DNA of 64,000 nucleotides from CADEEN01 sp963840805. GTDB taxonomy: Bacteria > Pseudomonadota > Gammaproteobacteria > Burkholderiales > Burkholderiaceae_C. The notes beneath the pieces are model-generated. The model did not search any database, was not told the DNA's origin, and saw only the letters and a list, made by a program, of their open reading frames with translations. Of this stretch, positions 54,539-63,548 are shown piece after piece (positions within the stretch are counted from its first letter, which is position 1; each line of letters begins with the position of its first letter). The stretch lies in contig CAWJAJ010000016.1 of assembly GCA_963840805.1 (NCBI GenBank), forward strand, positions 248,001 through 312,000. Direction: 5' to 3'. Position numbers and translations under genes: made by a program.

Positions 54539-55413
54539 TCAGACCTTGCGCTCGACCTTCTTGCCCAGCAGGCCCTGCGGCTTGAACAGGATCACGGCCA
54601 TGAAGAGCACCAGCGCGACCCCGTCCTTGTAGGCCGGCGAGATGTAGGCCGCCGCCAGGTTCTCGCAGACGCCGACGAGCACGCCGCCGAGCAGCGCGCC
54701 GCGGCTGTTGTTGAAGCCGCCGATGATGGCGGCGAAGAAGGCCTTGGTGCCGATCGAGTCGCCCATGTCGAACTTGGCCAGGTAGGTCGGCGTGACCAGC
54801 AGCGCCGCGGCGCAGGCCAGCACCGCATTGATCGCGAAGGTGTAGAGGATCATGCGCTGCACGTTGATGCCGAGCACGGTGGCGCTTTCGGTGTTCTGCG
54901 CCACCGCCTGCATCGCGCGGCCGGTGACCGTCTTGTTGAGGAAGGCCTGCGTGCCGAGCACCAGCAGCAGCGCGAAGACGAGCGTGCCGACGTCGGCCAG
55001 CGTGATCGTGACGCCGGCGATGTTGAACAGCTTGTCGGCGAACAGGCTCGGGAACGGGTGCGCCTCGGCGCTGTAGCCGGCGCGGATGCCGTTGCGCGCG
55101 GCGATCGACAGGCCGAGGGTCGCGACCACGAGCGGCATCAGGCCGAACTTGATCAGCGGGTCGGCGATGCCGCGCTTGAAGGCCCAGCCGAGCACGACCA
55201 CGGCGACGACGCAGGTCAGCACGAAGCGACCAGCAGCGGCGCGCCGAATGCCGCGAACGCCAGCATCGCGAAGGCCGGCAGCATCACGAACTCGCCCTGC
55301 GCGAAGTTGATCGTGCCCGAGGCCTGCCACAGCAGCGTGAAGCCCAGCGCCGCCAGCGCGTAGATGCTGCCGGTGGCGAAGCCGGAGAAGACGAGTTGGA
55401 AGAAGTCGGTCAT
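54539..55413 (-). CDS. livH: Branched-chain amino-acid ABC permease LivH (one frameshift)
   Basis: About 291 residues. Start MTDFFQLVFSGFATGSIYAL; motifs GFTLLWQASGTINFAQGEFV, FLNKTVTGRAMQAVAQNTES and GGFNNSRGALLGGVLVGVCE, including the EAA-like loop. One break near 55226. First permease after livK. Confidence 0.92.
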
Positions 55414-55445
55414 GGCATGCCTCGGGAGGGGGCGCTCTGCGCGGC

Positions 55446-56596
55446 CTACTTCTTGCCGAGCGGCCGGCAGGACTTCCTTGACGACCTGCTTGCCGTCCTT
55501 GACCTCGACCAGGAAGCTCTCGCGGTCGAGGTCGCCCTTGTCGTCGATGCGACACGTCGAGGATCACGCCGGGGTGCGTCGCGGCCTTCAGGTTGAGGCC
55601 GTGCAGCGCCGCCGCCACCGCCTTGCGGTCGAGCTTGCCGGCCTTCTCGATCGCGGCCTTGAGCATGTACACGCCGGTGTAGCCCTTGATGCCGTTGTGG
55701 TCGCAGAAGTACTTGTACTCCTGGTAGAACTTGGCCTTGAACTTGAGCATCAGCGGGTTCGGCGCATCGACCGTCAGGCCCACGTGGCCGACGGCGCCGT
55801 TGGCCGCGTCGCCGGCCAGCTCGATCACCTTCTGCCCGGTCAGCGTGGTCTCGCCGACGATCGGCTTGTCGTAGCCCTGCTTGCGCAGCTCGCGCAGCGC
55901 GCGTGCCGATTCTTCCTCGTTGGTGTAGACGAACAGCGCGTCGGCGTTGGCGCCCTTGGCCTTCAGCACCGGCGCCGAGAAGTCGACCTGGCCCGAATCG
56001 GTGGAGATGTCGGCGACGACCTTGACGCCGACGTCGGTCAGCGCCTTGGTGATCGCATCGCGGCCGCCCTTGCCGAAGTCGTTGTTGACATACATCACGG
56101 CGACGTTCTTGGCCTTCAGGTTGTTGGCCAGGTAGCGCGCCACCTTGGGCATCGCCGTCTCCTGCGTGAAGCTGGTGCGGAAGATGTACGGGTTGCCCTG
56201 CTTGGTGATCGCCGCGGCCTCGCCGCCGGTGAAGTTGGGTACCTCGGCGCGCCGGGTCTCGGCCATGCTGACCATGATCGAGCCCGAGAACACCGGCCCG
56301 AAGATCGCCAGCACGCCGTCGTCGACCGCCTTGGTGGCCAGGCCCTTGGCCACGCCGGGGTTGGATTGCGTGTCGGAGATCGAGTGCTCGATCTTCTTGC
56401 CCAGGATGCCGCCGGCGGCGTTGATCTCCTTGACCGCCAGCGCGACGCCGTCCTTGAAGTTCGTGCCCGACGTGGCGCCGGCGCCCGACAGCTCGTACAG
56501 GCCGGCGATCTTGATCGCCTGGGCCTGGGCCAGCGTGGCGCCGGCCAGCGCGAAGGCGCAGGCGGTGGTGATGAGGGTGCGGCGAAGGATGGTCAT
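55446..56596 (-). CDS. livK: Branched-chain amino-acid ABC substrate-binding protein LivK (end frameshifts)
   Basis: About 383 residues. Signal peptide (ITTACAFALAGATLAQA) and type I periplasmic binding fold: IKIAGLYELSGAGATSGTNF, GILGKKIEHSISDTQSNPGV, VMYVNNDFGKGGRDAITKAL, YTGVYMLKAAIEKAGKLDRK. Two breaks near 55553 and 55470; repaired end LPPLGKK-like, TAG at 55446. It captures the amino acid or a related small amide/carboxylate and is the first gene of the liv operon (livKHMGF plus aminotransferase). Confidence 0.9.
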
Positions 56597-56638
56597 GGGA
56601 TTTCCTCGGTGGGACAGGGTCAAGGGGAGCGAGTGACT

Positions 56639-57493
56639 CTAGGCGGCTTCGACCAGCCGGCGCAATTCGGACGGATCCTCATCCAGCACGCGAGCGACCT
56701 CGTGCATGCCGAAGAACGCCAGGTAGTCGGCGGTCTGCTGGATCAGCATCTCGTAGCCCGGGTACACCGCCACGCCGCGGGCCTGGCAGGCGCGCAACAG
56801 CGGCGTGGGCTGGTTCTTCATCAGGATGTCGACCACCGCGGCACCGGCATCGACGCGCGCCGGATCGAACGGCAGCGGGTCGCCGGCGTTCAGGCCCAGC
56901 GGCGTCGCATTGACGACGAGGTCGAAACCGGCCGGGTCGGCCGCGGCGGCGCTTGCCACGTCGAGCGCGGGCATCGCCGCGCGAAGGCGGGCCGCAGCCT
57001 CGGCGGCGCGCGCCGTGTCGAGGTCGACCAGCGCCAGACGGGCGACGCCGCGTTCGGCCAGCGACGCGGCGATCGCCACCCCGCTGCCCCCGGCACCGAC
57101 GACCAGCGCGCGGGCGCCTCGCGTCGCAATACCGAAGTGGTCGAGCGCCTTGACGAAACCGACACCGTCGAACAGCGCGCCCTCGATCGACCCGTCGGCG
57201 TTGCGGCGCACGGCGTTGACCGCCTGCGCGAGCGAGCCGAGGCGGTCGCAGCGGTCCAGCAGCGGCACGATCGCCGCCTTGTGCGGGATCGTCAGCCACA
57301 GGCCGTCGATGTTGCCGGCCAGCAAGACGTGGCGCGCGAAGGACGCCAAATCGTGCGCCGCCACCTGTGCGGGCACCAGCACTGCATCGACGCCGTGGCG
57401 CGCGAACAGGTGGTTGAACTGCTCGGGCGCACGAACCTGGGCGACGGGGTCGCCCAGGATCATGAAGACGCGCGTGCGGCCGGTGATGTGCAT
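56639..57493 (-). CDS. aroE: Shikimate/quinate dehydrogenase family (AroE-like)
   Basis: 284 residues, intact. N-terminal substrate domain (FMILGDPVAQVRAPEQFNHL, in which the usual SxS is replaced by VRA), catalytic Lys in LWLTIPHKAAIVPLLDRCD, and a Rossmann domain (ALVVGAGGSGVAIAASLAER, VNATPLGLNAGDPLPFDPA). The replacement of the S-x-S motif that binds the shikimate carboxylate suggests a different substrate (a YdiB-, RifI- or AroE-like paralogue). Divergent from the IclR regulator. Confidence 0.8.
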   Translation of the reverse strand: MHITGRTRVFMILGDPVAQVRAPEQFNHLFARHGVDAVLVPAQVAAHDLASFARHVLLAGNIDGLWLTIPHKAAIVPLLDRCDRLGSLAQAVNAVRRNADGSIEGALFDGVGFVKALDHFGIATRGARALVVGAGGSGVAIAASLAERGVARLALVDLDTARAAEAAARLRAAMPALDVASAAAADPAGFDLVVNATPLGLNAGDPLPFDPARVDAGAAVVDILMKNQPTPLLRACQARGVAVYPGYEMLIQQTADYLAFFGMHEVARVLDEDPSELRRLVEAA

Positions 57494-57646
57494 GGGGTGC
57501 GGGGTTCGGATCGCTGCGCCGGCATCGGATCCGGCAATGGGCGCAACGATAGGAACGCGCCACCCCTGCGACAAGCATTTTCCGAGGCAGGCGCGCGATA
57601 ATCGCGCACATCGTGCGCTCACCGTTCGCTTCGAGGGTTTGTTCTG

Positions 57647-58423
57647 ATGCCTGCGCGAACCGCCGAAACCATCGACCGCCGCGACTTGATCGAAGGCCTG
57701 GGCAAGGGCTTGCGCGTGATCGAGGCCTTCGACGACGACCATCCGCGCCTGACCGCCAGCGAGGCCGGCGCGCTGGCCGGCATCACGCGCACCGCGGCAC
57801 GCCGACACCTGCTGAGCCTGGTGCACTTCGGCTACGCCGCCACCGACGGCAAGCAGTTCTGGTTGGCGCCACGCGTGCTGCGGCTGGGCCAGAGCTACCT
57901 CGGCGCGGCGCGCCTGCCGCGGCTGGTGCAACCGTTCATCCAGCGCGTGTCGATGGCCAGCGGCGAGACCATCAACGCCAGCGTGCTCGACGGCCACGAG
58001 GTGGTCTACGTGGCGCGCAGCAGCCCGCCGCGCTGGGTCTCGATCGGCTACCAGGTCGGCGTGCGCGTGCCGGCCCATGCCGTGACGCCGGGCGTCGTGA
58101 TCCTGGCCTCGCGACCCGACGACGAGATCGACGCATGGGTCGACGCACACGACTTCGCCGCCTTCACGGCCCACACGGTGACCGACAAGGCGCACTTTCG
58201 CGCCGAGGTGCGCATCGCGCACGTGCAGGGCTACTGGGCCACCGGCCAGCAACTCGATCCCGCGCTGCGCGGCATGTCGGTGCCCCTGCTCGACCGCAAG
58301 GGCGTTTGCAAGGGCGCCATCGGCGCCACCACGCCCGCGGCCAGCTACACGCAACAGCAGTTGATCGACAAGCTGTTGCCGCCGCTGCGCGACGCGGCCC
58401 AGGCGCTGCAGCCGCTGCTGTAG
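57647..58423 (+). CDS. IclR-family regulator (PcaR/PcaU-like)
   Basis: 258 residues. N-terminal winged helix-turn-helix (GLGKGLRVIEAFDDDHPRLT, AGALAGITRTAARRHLLSLV) and IclR effector domain (MASGETINASVLDGHEVVYV, GVRVPAHAVTPGVVILASRP, GYWATGQQLDPALRGMSVPL). PcaR/CatR-type members respond to protocatechuate and other aromatic-pathway intermediates. Its target is probably the flavoenzyme gene downstream, through the palindrome at 58481-58499, and perhaps aroE. Confidence 0.88.
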   Translation: MPARTAETIDRRDLIEGLGKGLRVIEAFDDDHPRLTASEAGALAGITRTAARRHLLSLVHFGYAATDGKQFWLAPRVLRLGQSYLGAARLPRLVQPFIQRVSMASGETINASVLDGHEVVYVARSSPPRWVSIGYQVGVRVPAHAVTPGVVILASRPDDEIDAWVDAHDFAAFTAHTVTDKAHFRAEVRIAHVQGYWATGQQLDPALRGMSVPLLDRKGVCKGAIGATTPAASYTQQQLIDKLLPPLRDAAQALQPLL

Positions 58424-58445
58424 CACAGGCACGCCGGGCGCGGGC

Positions 58446-58473
58446 TTGCCGCGTACAGATAATCTGGTACAGT
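58446..58473 (+). promoter_or_regulatory. Candidate promoter of the flavoenzyme gene
   Basis: TTGCCG (58446-58451), 16-nt spacer, TACAGT (58468-58473). The start site would fall at about 58480, on the palindrome, as for a repressor site. Weak consensus; position is the main support. Confidence 0.4.
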
Positions 58474-58480
58474 GGCCCAT

Positions 58481-58499
58481 AGTGGAATGCTATTCCACT
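58481..58499. promoter_or_regulatory. Palindromic operator, probably for the IclR regulator
   Basis: AGTGGAAT-GCT-ATTCCACT: a perfect 8-bp inverted repeat with a 3-bp centre. It resembles IclR-family sites (TGGAA...TTCCA). It lies between the regulator stop and the flavoenzyme start at 58529. Confidence 0.75.
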
Positions 58500-58528
58500 T
58501 TTGATTGCCACCGCGGGAAGTGCGCCTC

Positions 58529-60298
58529 ATGACAAACCCTATGCCCCTGCCGATCGCCGCATTGCGCGACGACGAGGCCTTCGATGTCGTCGTCGTCGGT
58601 GCCGGCGGCGCCGGCATGTCGGCGGCGGTGTTCGCGGCCATCGATGGCGCACGCGTGCTGCTGGTCGAATCGACCGAGTTCGTCGGCGGCACCACCGCCC
58701 TCTCCGCCGGCACGACCTGGATCCCGGGTACGCACCTGGCGGCCGGCGTCAACCCCGACGACACGCTGGCCAATGCGGCCACCTTCCTCGACCACGCCGT
58801 CGGCACGCGCGCCGAGCGCAGCCTGCGCGAGGCCTTTCTGGCGCATGGCGCCGCCGCGGTGGCCAAGGTCGAGCAGCACTCGCGCCTGAAGTACCGTGCA
58901 CGGCCGTTGCACCCCGACTACCTGTCGGAACTGGAAGGCTCGACGCTGTGCGGCCGCGCGATCGAACCCCTGCCCTTCGACGGCCGACAACTCGGCGAAC
59001 TCTTCTCGCTGGTTCGCCCGCCGATCCCCGAGTTCACGGTGCTGAAAGGCATGATGGTCGACCGCGACGACATCTTTCACCTGCTCAGGGTGCGGCAGTC
59101 GTTCACGTCTTTCCTCCACGCGACGCGCATCGTGCTGCGCCATCTGGCCGATCGCTTGCGCTACCCGCGCGGCACGCGGCTGCTGATGGGCAACGCGCTC
59201 ATCGGCCGCCTGCTGCTGTCGCTGCGAGAGCGCGGCGTGGCGCTGATGCTGCGCACGACGGTGACCGCACTGGCACGCGACGCCGATGGCGCCGTATCGT
59301 CATTGACGCTCGAGCAGGACGGACAGAGGCGGCGCGTGCACGTGCGCGGCGGCGTGATCCTGGCCAGCGGCGGCTTCAACCGCCACCCGCAACGCCGCGC
59401 CGAGCGCCTGCCCGGCATCGATGCGGCCTGGTGCCCCGGCGCGCCCGGCCACACCGGCAGGATGCACGAGCTGGCCGAACGCCTCGGCGCCCACTATGGC
59501 GCCACCGGCCTGTCGGATTGCTTCTGGGCCCCGGTGTCGACGCGCAAGCGCCCTGACGGCTCGACGGCGGTGTTCCCGCACTTCGTGTTCGACCGCGCGA
59601 AGCCGCACATGGTGACGGTCGATTCGAGCGGCCATCGATTCGTCAACGAATCGACCTCCTACCACCTGATGGGCCTGGCGATGCAGGCGGCGAACCAGCG
59701 CACGCCGTGCATCCCGGCGTACCTGATCACCGATGCGCAGGGCATGAAGAAGTACGGCCTGGGCATGGTGCGCCCCGGCGGCATGGGCCTGGCATCGGCG
59801 CTGGCCGACGGCTACGTGATCCGTGCCGACACGCTCGCCGCGCTGGCGTCGAAGCTCGGCCTGCCGGCCGGCAATCTGGAGCCCACGGTCGCGCGGCTGA
59901 ACGGCTTTGCTGCCGCAGGCATCGACAGCGACTTCGGCCGCGGCACCACCGCCTACCAGCGCGCCAACGGCGATGCCAGCTGGAGCGGCAAGAACCCGAG
60001 CCTCGGTCCGATCGAGCAGGCGCCGTTCTATGCGGTCAAGCTCTACCCCGGCGACATCGGTGCCTCGACCGGTTTCGCCACCGATACGGACGCGCGCGCG
60101 CTCGATACGCAGGGCCGGCCGATACCCGGCCTCTATGCCATCGGCAACGACATGCACTCGGCGATGGGCGGCGTGTACCCGGCGCCGGGGATCACGATCG
60201 GGCCGGGGCTGGTGTTTGCGTACCTGGCGGCGAAGGACGCGGTGGCGCGAGGCACTCCGTCGTCCAGCGCACATGAAGGCCAAGCGCCTGGCTATTGA
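58529..60298 (+). CDS. FAD-dependent dehydrogenase, 3-ketosteroid-delta1-dehydrogenase/fumarate-reductase flavoprotein type
   Basis: 589 residues. N-terminal FAD-binding VVVVGAGGAGMSAAVFAAID, second motif GVILASGGFNRHP, FAD C-terminal motif GLYAIGNDMHSAMGGVYPAP and PGITIGPGLVFAYLAA. This is the 3-oxosteroid 1-dehydrogenase/FAD-binding fumarate reductase family; members act on steroids, urocanate and related dehydrogenation substrates. ATG 58529 (MTNPMPLPIAALRDDEAFD) is chosen; ATG 58505 gives eight extra residues and overlaps the end of the operator region. Confidence 0.85.
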   Translation: MTNPMPLPIAALRDDEAFDVVVVGAGGAGMSAAVFAAIDGARVLLVESTEFVGGTTALSAGTTWIPGTHLAAGVNPDDTLANAATFLDHAVGTRAERSLREAFLAHGAAAVAKVEQHSRLKYRARPLHPDYLSELEGSTLCGRAIEPLPFDGRQLGELFSLVRPPIPEFTVLKGMMVDRDDIFHLLRVRQSFTSFLHATRIVLRHLADRLRYPRGTRLLMGNALIGRLLLSLRERGVALMLRTTVTALARDADGAVSSLTLEQDGQRRRVHVRGGVILASGGFNRHPQRRAERLPGIDAAWCPGAPGHTGRMHELAERLGAHYGATGLSDCFWAPVSTRKRPDGSTAVFPHFVFDRAKPHMVTVDSSGHRFVNESTSYHLMGLAMQAANQRTPCIPAYLITDAQGMKKYGLGMVRPGGMGLASALADGYVIRADTLAALASKLGLPAGNLEPTVARLNGFAAAGIDSDFGRGTTAYQRANGDASWSGKNPSLGPIEQAPFYAVKLYPGDIGASTGFATDTDARALDTQGRPIPGLYAIGNDMHSAMGGVYPAPGITIGPGLVFAYLAAKDAVARGTPSSSAHEGQAPGY

Positions 60299-60409
60299 TT
60301 GACTAAGATGGCGTGAGTTCGCAGCCGAGCCCGTAAGCTGTCCTTCGAGGCGGGGGCCTGATGCCGCAAAGGCCACTTTCGGCAAGCACGGGGTCATGCC
60401 GATCGGCTT

Positions 60410-60427
60410 GTTTGCGCCAGCGCAAAC
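60410..60427. promoter_or_regulatory. Inverted repeat upstream of the SDR/PHA synthase genes
   Basis: GTTTGCGC-CA-GCGCAAAC: perfect 8-bp arms with a 2-bp centre, about 100 bp before the SDR start. It could be a regulator site or transcript structure; no U-run follows. Confidence 0.5.
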
Positions 60428-60491
60428 GAGGTCGAAATGATGCATCCAGTACGCCGCAGTGCCAGGCAATGCATTTGTCGAGCGCGATAGA

Positions 60492-60508
60492 ATGTTGCGG
60501 TGCAACAT
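60492..60508. promoter_or_regulatory. Palindrome before the SDR gene, possible PhaR-like site
   Basis: ATGTTGC-GGT-GCAACAT: perfect 7-bp arms with a 3-bp centre, 17 bp before the SDR ATG. TTGC/GCAA dyads are typical of PHA-responsive PhaR sites; the neighbouring PHA synthase makes that reading plausible. Confidence 0.6.
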
Positions 60509-60524
60509 AAGTGCCGGAGGCTCT

Positions 60525-61340
60525 ATGGATCTATCGAAAAGAGTTGCGGTCATCACCGGCGGCGGAAGCGGCATCGGCCGCGCGGTTGCCGCCGCGATGG
60601 CGCCGCGCGGGGTGGCAGCCGTGGCGCTGGTCGACGTGAGCGAGGCGATCGAAGACGTCGCCGAGAAGCTCAATGCGGAGGCGGGACGCACGTTCGCGAT
60701 CCCGTTCCACGGCAACACGACCGATGAAGGCTTTCGTGCATCGGTCTTCGATGCGATCAGCGGCAAGTACGGCCGGGTCTCGCTGTGCGTGCCGGCCGCG
60801 GGTATCACCCGCGACGATCTGGCCGTGCGCGTCGACAAGATGACGGGCAAGGCCCGCATCTACCCGCTCGAGCAGTTCAAGCTCGTCGTCGACGTGAACC
60901 TCATCGCCCCCGTGTATTGGGCGCTGGAGATGATCGGGCGCATCGCCGAGGATCGCGCCGCCAAGGGCAAGAAGCGTTGGACGCCCGACGAGGGCGTGCA
61001 AGGCTCGGTGGTGTTCATCGGCTCGATCTCGTCGCAGGGCAACCGTGGCCAGATCTCCTATGCGAGCACCAAGGCCGGTCTCGAGGGCGCCGCCGCGACG
61101 ATCATGAAGGAGGCGATGTTCTACGGCGTGCGTTGCAGCGTCATCCACCCCGGCTTCACCGACACGCCGATGGTGCGGGCGATGGGCGTGGACTACGTCG
61201 CGAAGAACATCCTGCCGTTCACGCAGCTCGGCCGGCTGATCGCGCCGGAGGAGATCGCCGATGCGATCTGCTTCATGCTCACGAACTCGGCCGTCAGCGG
61301 CGAGCTTTGGGTCGATGCCGGCTGGCACGCCCCGGCCTAG
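60525..61340 (+). CDS. Short-chain dehydrogenase/reductase, acetoacetyl-CoA reductase-like
   Basis: 271 residues, intact. Rossmann TGGGSGIGRAVAAAMAP, catalytic Ser in FIGSISSQGNRGQ, Tyr/Lys in SYASTKAGLEGAAATI, and C-terminal VDAGWHAPA. It resembles beta-ketoacyl reductases of the FabG/PhaB group. With PHA synthase 58 bp downstream, it may supply (R)-3-hydroxyacyl-CoA, but insert SGKYGRVSLCVPAAGITRDD differs from PhaB in detail. GGAGG ribosome site. Confidence 0.8.
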   Translation: MDLSKRVAVITGGGSGIGRAVAAAMAPRGVAAVALVDVSEAIEDVAEKLNAEAGRTFAIPFHGNTTDEGFRASVFDAISGKYGRVSLCVPAAGITRDDLAVRVDKMTGKARIYPLEQFKLVVDVNLIAPVYWALEMIGRIAEDRAAKGKKRWTPDEGVQGSVVFIGSISSQGNRGQISYASTKAGLEGAAATIMKEAMFYGVRCSVIHPGFTDTPMVRAMGVDYVAKNILPFTQLGRLIAPEEIADAICFMLTNSAVSGELWVDAGWHAPA

Positions 61341-61398
61341 CGCAGGAACGGGACCGACACGCCGGAGACAGCTTCACCCATCGCATCGAGTTGCAGCC

Positions 61399-63144
61399 AT
61401 GGCCAAGACGAACAAGCCCGCCCCCACCACCCAGGATATCGATCGGGATTTCCGCGCCCAGGTGGCGCAGATGACCGCCGGGCTCGCCCCGACGGCATTC
61501 ACCACCGCCTGGGCCGACTGGATCACGCACCTGGCCCTGTCGCCGTCCAAGCGCCGCGAAATGCAGCGCAACGCGATGGTGCGCGCGAGCGACACCGGGG
61601 TGTTTGCGCTGCGGGCCCTGGCCGGGGCGCCCGTCTCGCCCGCCGAGGGCCTGGCAGGAGACCCCGATCGACGCTTCGCCGCGGAAGCCTGGTCGCAGTT
61701 TCCGTTCAACGTCTTCGCACGCGCCTACCAGAACAACCTGGCGCTGATGAAGGAGGCCGTGCGCGACGTCAGCGGCGTGAGCGACTATCACGCCCAGTTG
61801 CTGGAGTTCGCGGTGCGCATGCTCGTCGATGCGACATCGCCGTCGAACTATCTGGCGTCGAACCCCGAACTGCTGGCGCTGACGCAGGCGGAACAGGGAC
61901 AGAACCTGGTGCGCGGGTTCCAGAACGTGATCGAGGATCTCGGGCGCACGCTGAAGGGCAGCGCACCGGCAGGCACCGAGGAATTCGAGGTCGGCAGGAA
62001 TGTCGCCGTGACGCCCGGCAAGGTCGTCTTCCGCAACGAGCTGATCGAGCTGATCCAGTACGAACCGGCGACCAAGGACGTCCACGCCGAACCGGTGCTG
62101 ATCGTGCCGGCCTGGATCATGAAGTACTACATCCTCGACCTGAGCCCGCGCAATTCGATGGTGAAGTACTTGGTCGAACAAGGCCACACGGTGTTCATGA
62201 TGTCGTGGAAGAACCCCGACGAGAACGACCGCGACCTCGCCATGGACGACTATGTCGAGAAGGGCTTCCGTGCCGCGGTCGACGCCGTCGCCGCCATCGT
62301 GCCCAAGCGCAAGATCCAGGCCGTGGGCTACTGCATCGGCGGGACCTTGCTCGCCATCGGTGCGGCGGCGCTGGCGCGCGACAAGGACGAGCGGCTGGCG
62401 TCCGTCACGATGTTCGCCGCGCAGACGGATTTCTCCGAGCCGGGCGAGCTGGCCTTCTTCATCAATCCGAGCCAGTTGGCGATGCTCGAAGCCACGATGC
62501 ACAAGAAGGGCGTGCTCGAGAGCAAGCAGATGGGCGGCGCGTTCGCGATGCTGCGCGCCCAGGACCTGCTGTGGCAGCCGATCGTCAACCAGTACCTCAA
62601 GGGCCAGCGCGATCGCATGATCGACCTCATGGCCTGGAATGCCGACGGCACGCGCATGCCATGGCGCATGCATTCGGAGTATCTCTATCGCCTCTACCTC
62701 GACAACGAGCTCGCCACGAACCGCTTGCCGGTCGGCGGCAAGCTGATCCGGCTGTCGGACATCAGCGTGCCGATGTTCGTGGTGGGCACCGAAGCCGATC
62801 ACGTCGCGCCGTGGAAGTCGGTCTACAAGGTGGACAACCTCGTCCGCTCGGACGACCTCACTTTCCTGCTGACCGCCGGCGGCCACAACGCAGGGATCGT
62901 GGCCGGCCCCGTCCATCCGAAACGCCACTACCGCATCCGCACGCGCCGGCTTGCCGACCCGCATCTGGCACCCGAGGATTGGATGGAAGCCGCGACGAAA
63001 CACGACGGCTCCTGGTGGCCGGCATGGCAGCGGTGGCTCGCGGCACATTCCGGCGGCAAGAGCAAACCGCCCGCGATGGGGGCTCCGCGCAACGGTTATC
63101 CCGTCATCGACGACGCACCCGGCGAGTACGTGCGGCAGCGGTAG
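61399..63144 (+). CDS. phaC: Poly(3-hydroxyalkanoate) synthase, class I
   Basis: 581 residues, intact. Lipase-like box GYCIGG with catalytic C312, acid in VVGTEADHVAPWKSVYKV and histidine in TAGGHNAGIVAGP; N-terminal PhaC domain (RDVSGVSDYHAQLLEFAVRM, VDATSPSNYLASNPELLAL). It polymerises 3-hydroxyacyl-CoA to storage polyester on granule surfaces. It stands next to an SDR and a PhaR-like palindrome. No phaA or phaR is visible in the window. Confidence 0.92.
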   Translation: MAKTNKPAPTTQDIDRDFRAQVAQMTAGLAPTAFTTAWADWITHLALSPSKRREMQRNAMVRASDTGVFALRALAGAPVSPAEGLAGDPDRRFAAEAWSQFPFNVFARAYQNNLALMKEAVRDVSGVSDYHAQLLEFAVRMLVDATSPSNYLASNPELLALTQAEQGQNLVRGFQNVIEDLGRTLKGSAPAGTEEFEVGRNVAVTPGKVVFRNELIELIQYEPATKDVHAEPVLIVPAWIMKYYILDLSPRNSMVKYLVEQGHTVFMMSWKNPDENDRDLAMDDYVEKGFRAAVDAVAAIVPKRKIQAVGYCIGGTLLAIGAAALARDKDERLASVTMFAAQTDFSEPGELAFFINPSQLAMLEATMHKKGVLESKQMGGAFAMLRAQDLLWQPIVNQYLKGQRDRMIDLMAWNADGTRMPWRMHSEYLYRLYLDNELATNRLPVGGKLIRLSDISVPMFVVGTEADHVAPWKSVYKVDNLVRSDDLTFLLTAGGHNAGIVAGPVHPKRHYRIRTRRLADPHLAPEDWMEAATKHDGSWWPAWQRWLAAHSGGKSKPPAMGAPRNGYPVIDDAPGEYVRQR

Positions 63145-63548
63145 CGAGGATCGAGCGTGGCTCGGATTCGGCTCGCCGAATGTCCGGGCGCGAGACAACC
63201 CACCCCTTGCGCGGCCGGTCATTCGCGTCGTGATCTTGCCGAGGCTTGAGCGACCGGCAATGGCCGCAGACGGCACCGCGACGACCACAAGGCGTACCGG
63301 GCTCGCGTGACGGAACCCTTCGTTCGGCTCGACGCATCCCGCATCCCGCAGCCTGGAGTCGGATGGCGTGGGCCTGGGCTTGGCGATCGTGCGCGATGCG
63401 GCGGCCCACCACGGAGGGCAGTTGATCCTGGAGAGCCGCGGATCGGGCGGCTTGCGCGCAAGCCTGAGGCTTCCGCGATCGCGGGTGCCCGGCATCTGAC
63501 CGGCAGGACGGGCCGCGGTGCCCGCCCTGCCGACGTGAAGACCGACCT
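63145..63548. other. Intergenic stretch with kinase remnant
   Basis: 404 bp between phaC and the amidotransferase gene (convergent). It contains a histidine-kinase C-terminal fragment at 63307-63499, listed separately. The rest shows no supported features. Confidence 0.6.
63307..63499 (+). pseudogene. Sensor histidine kinase C-terminal remnant
   Basis: Across two frames the text reads VTEPFVRLDASR then (frame change near 63345) SLESDGVGLGLAIVRDAAAHHGGQLILESR, the F- and G2-boxes of a histidine-kinase ATPase domain, and it ends in LRASLRLPRS before a stop. Nothing like an HAMP, H-box or N-box is found upstream. It is the tail of a kinase lost by deletion. Confidence 0.65.
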
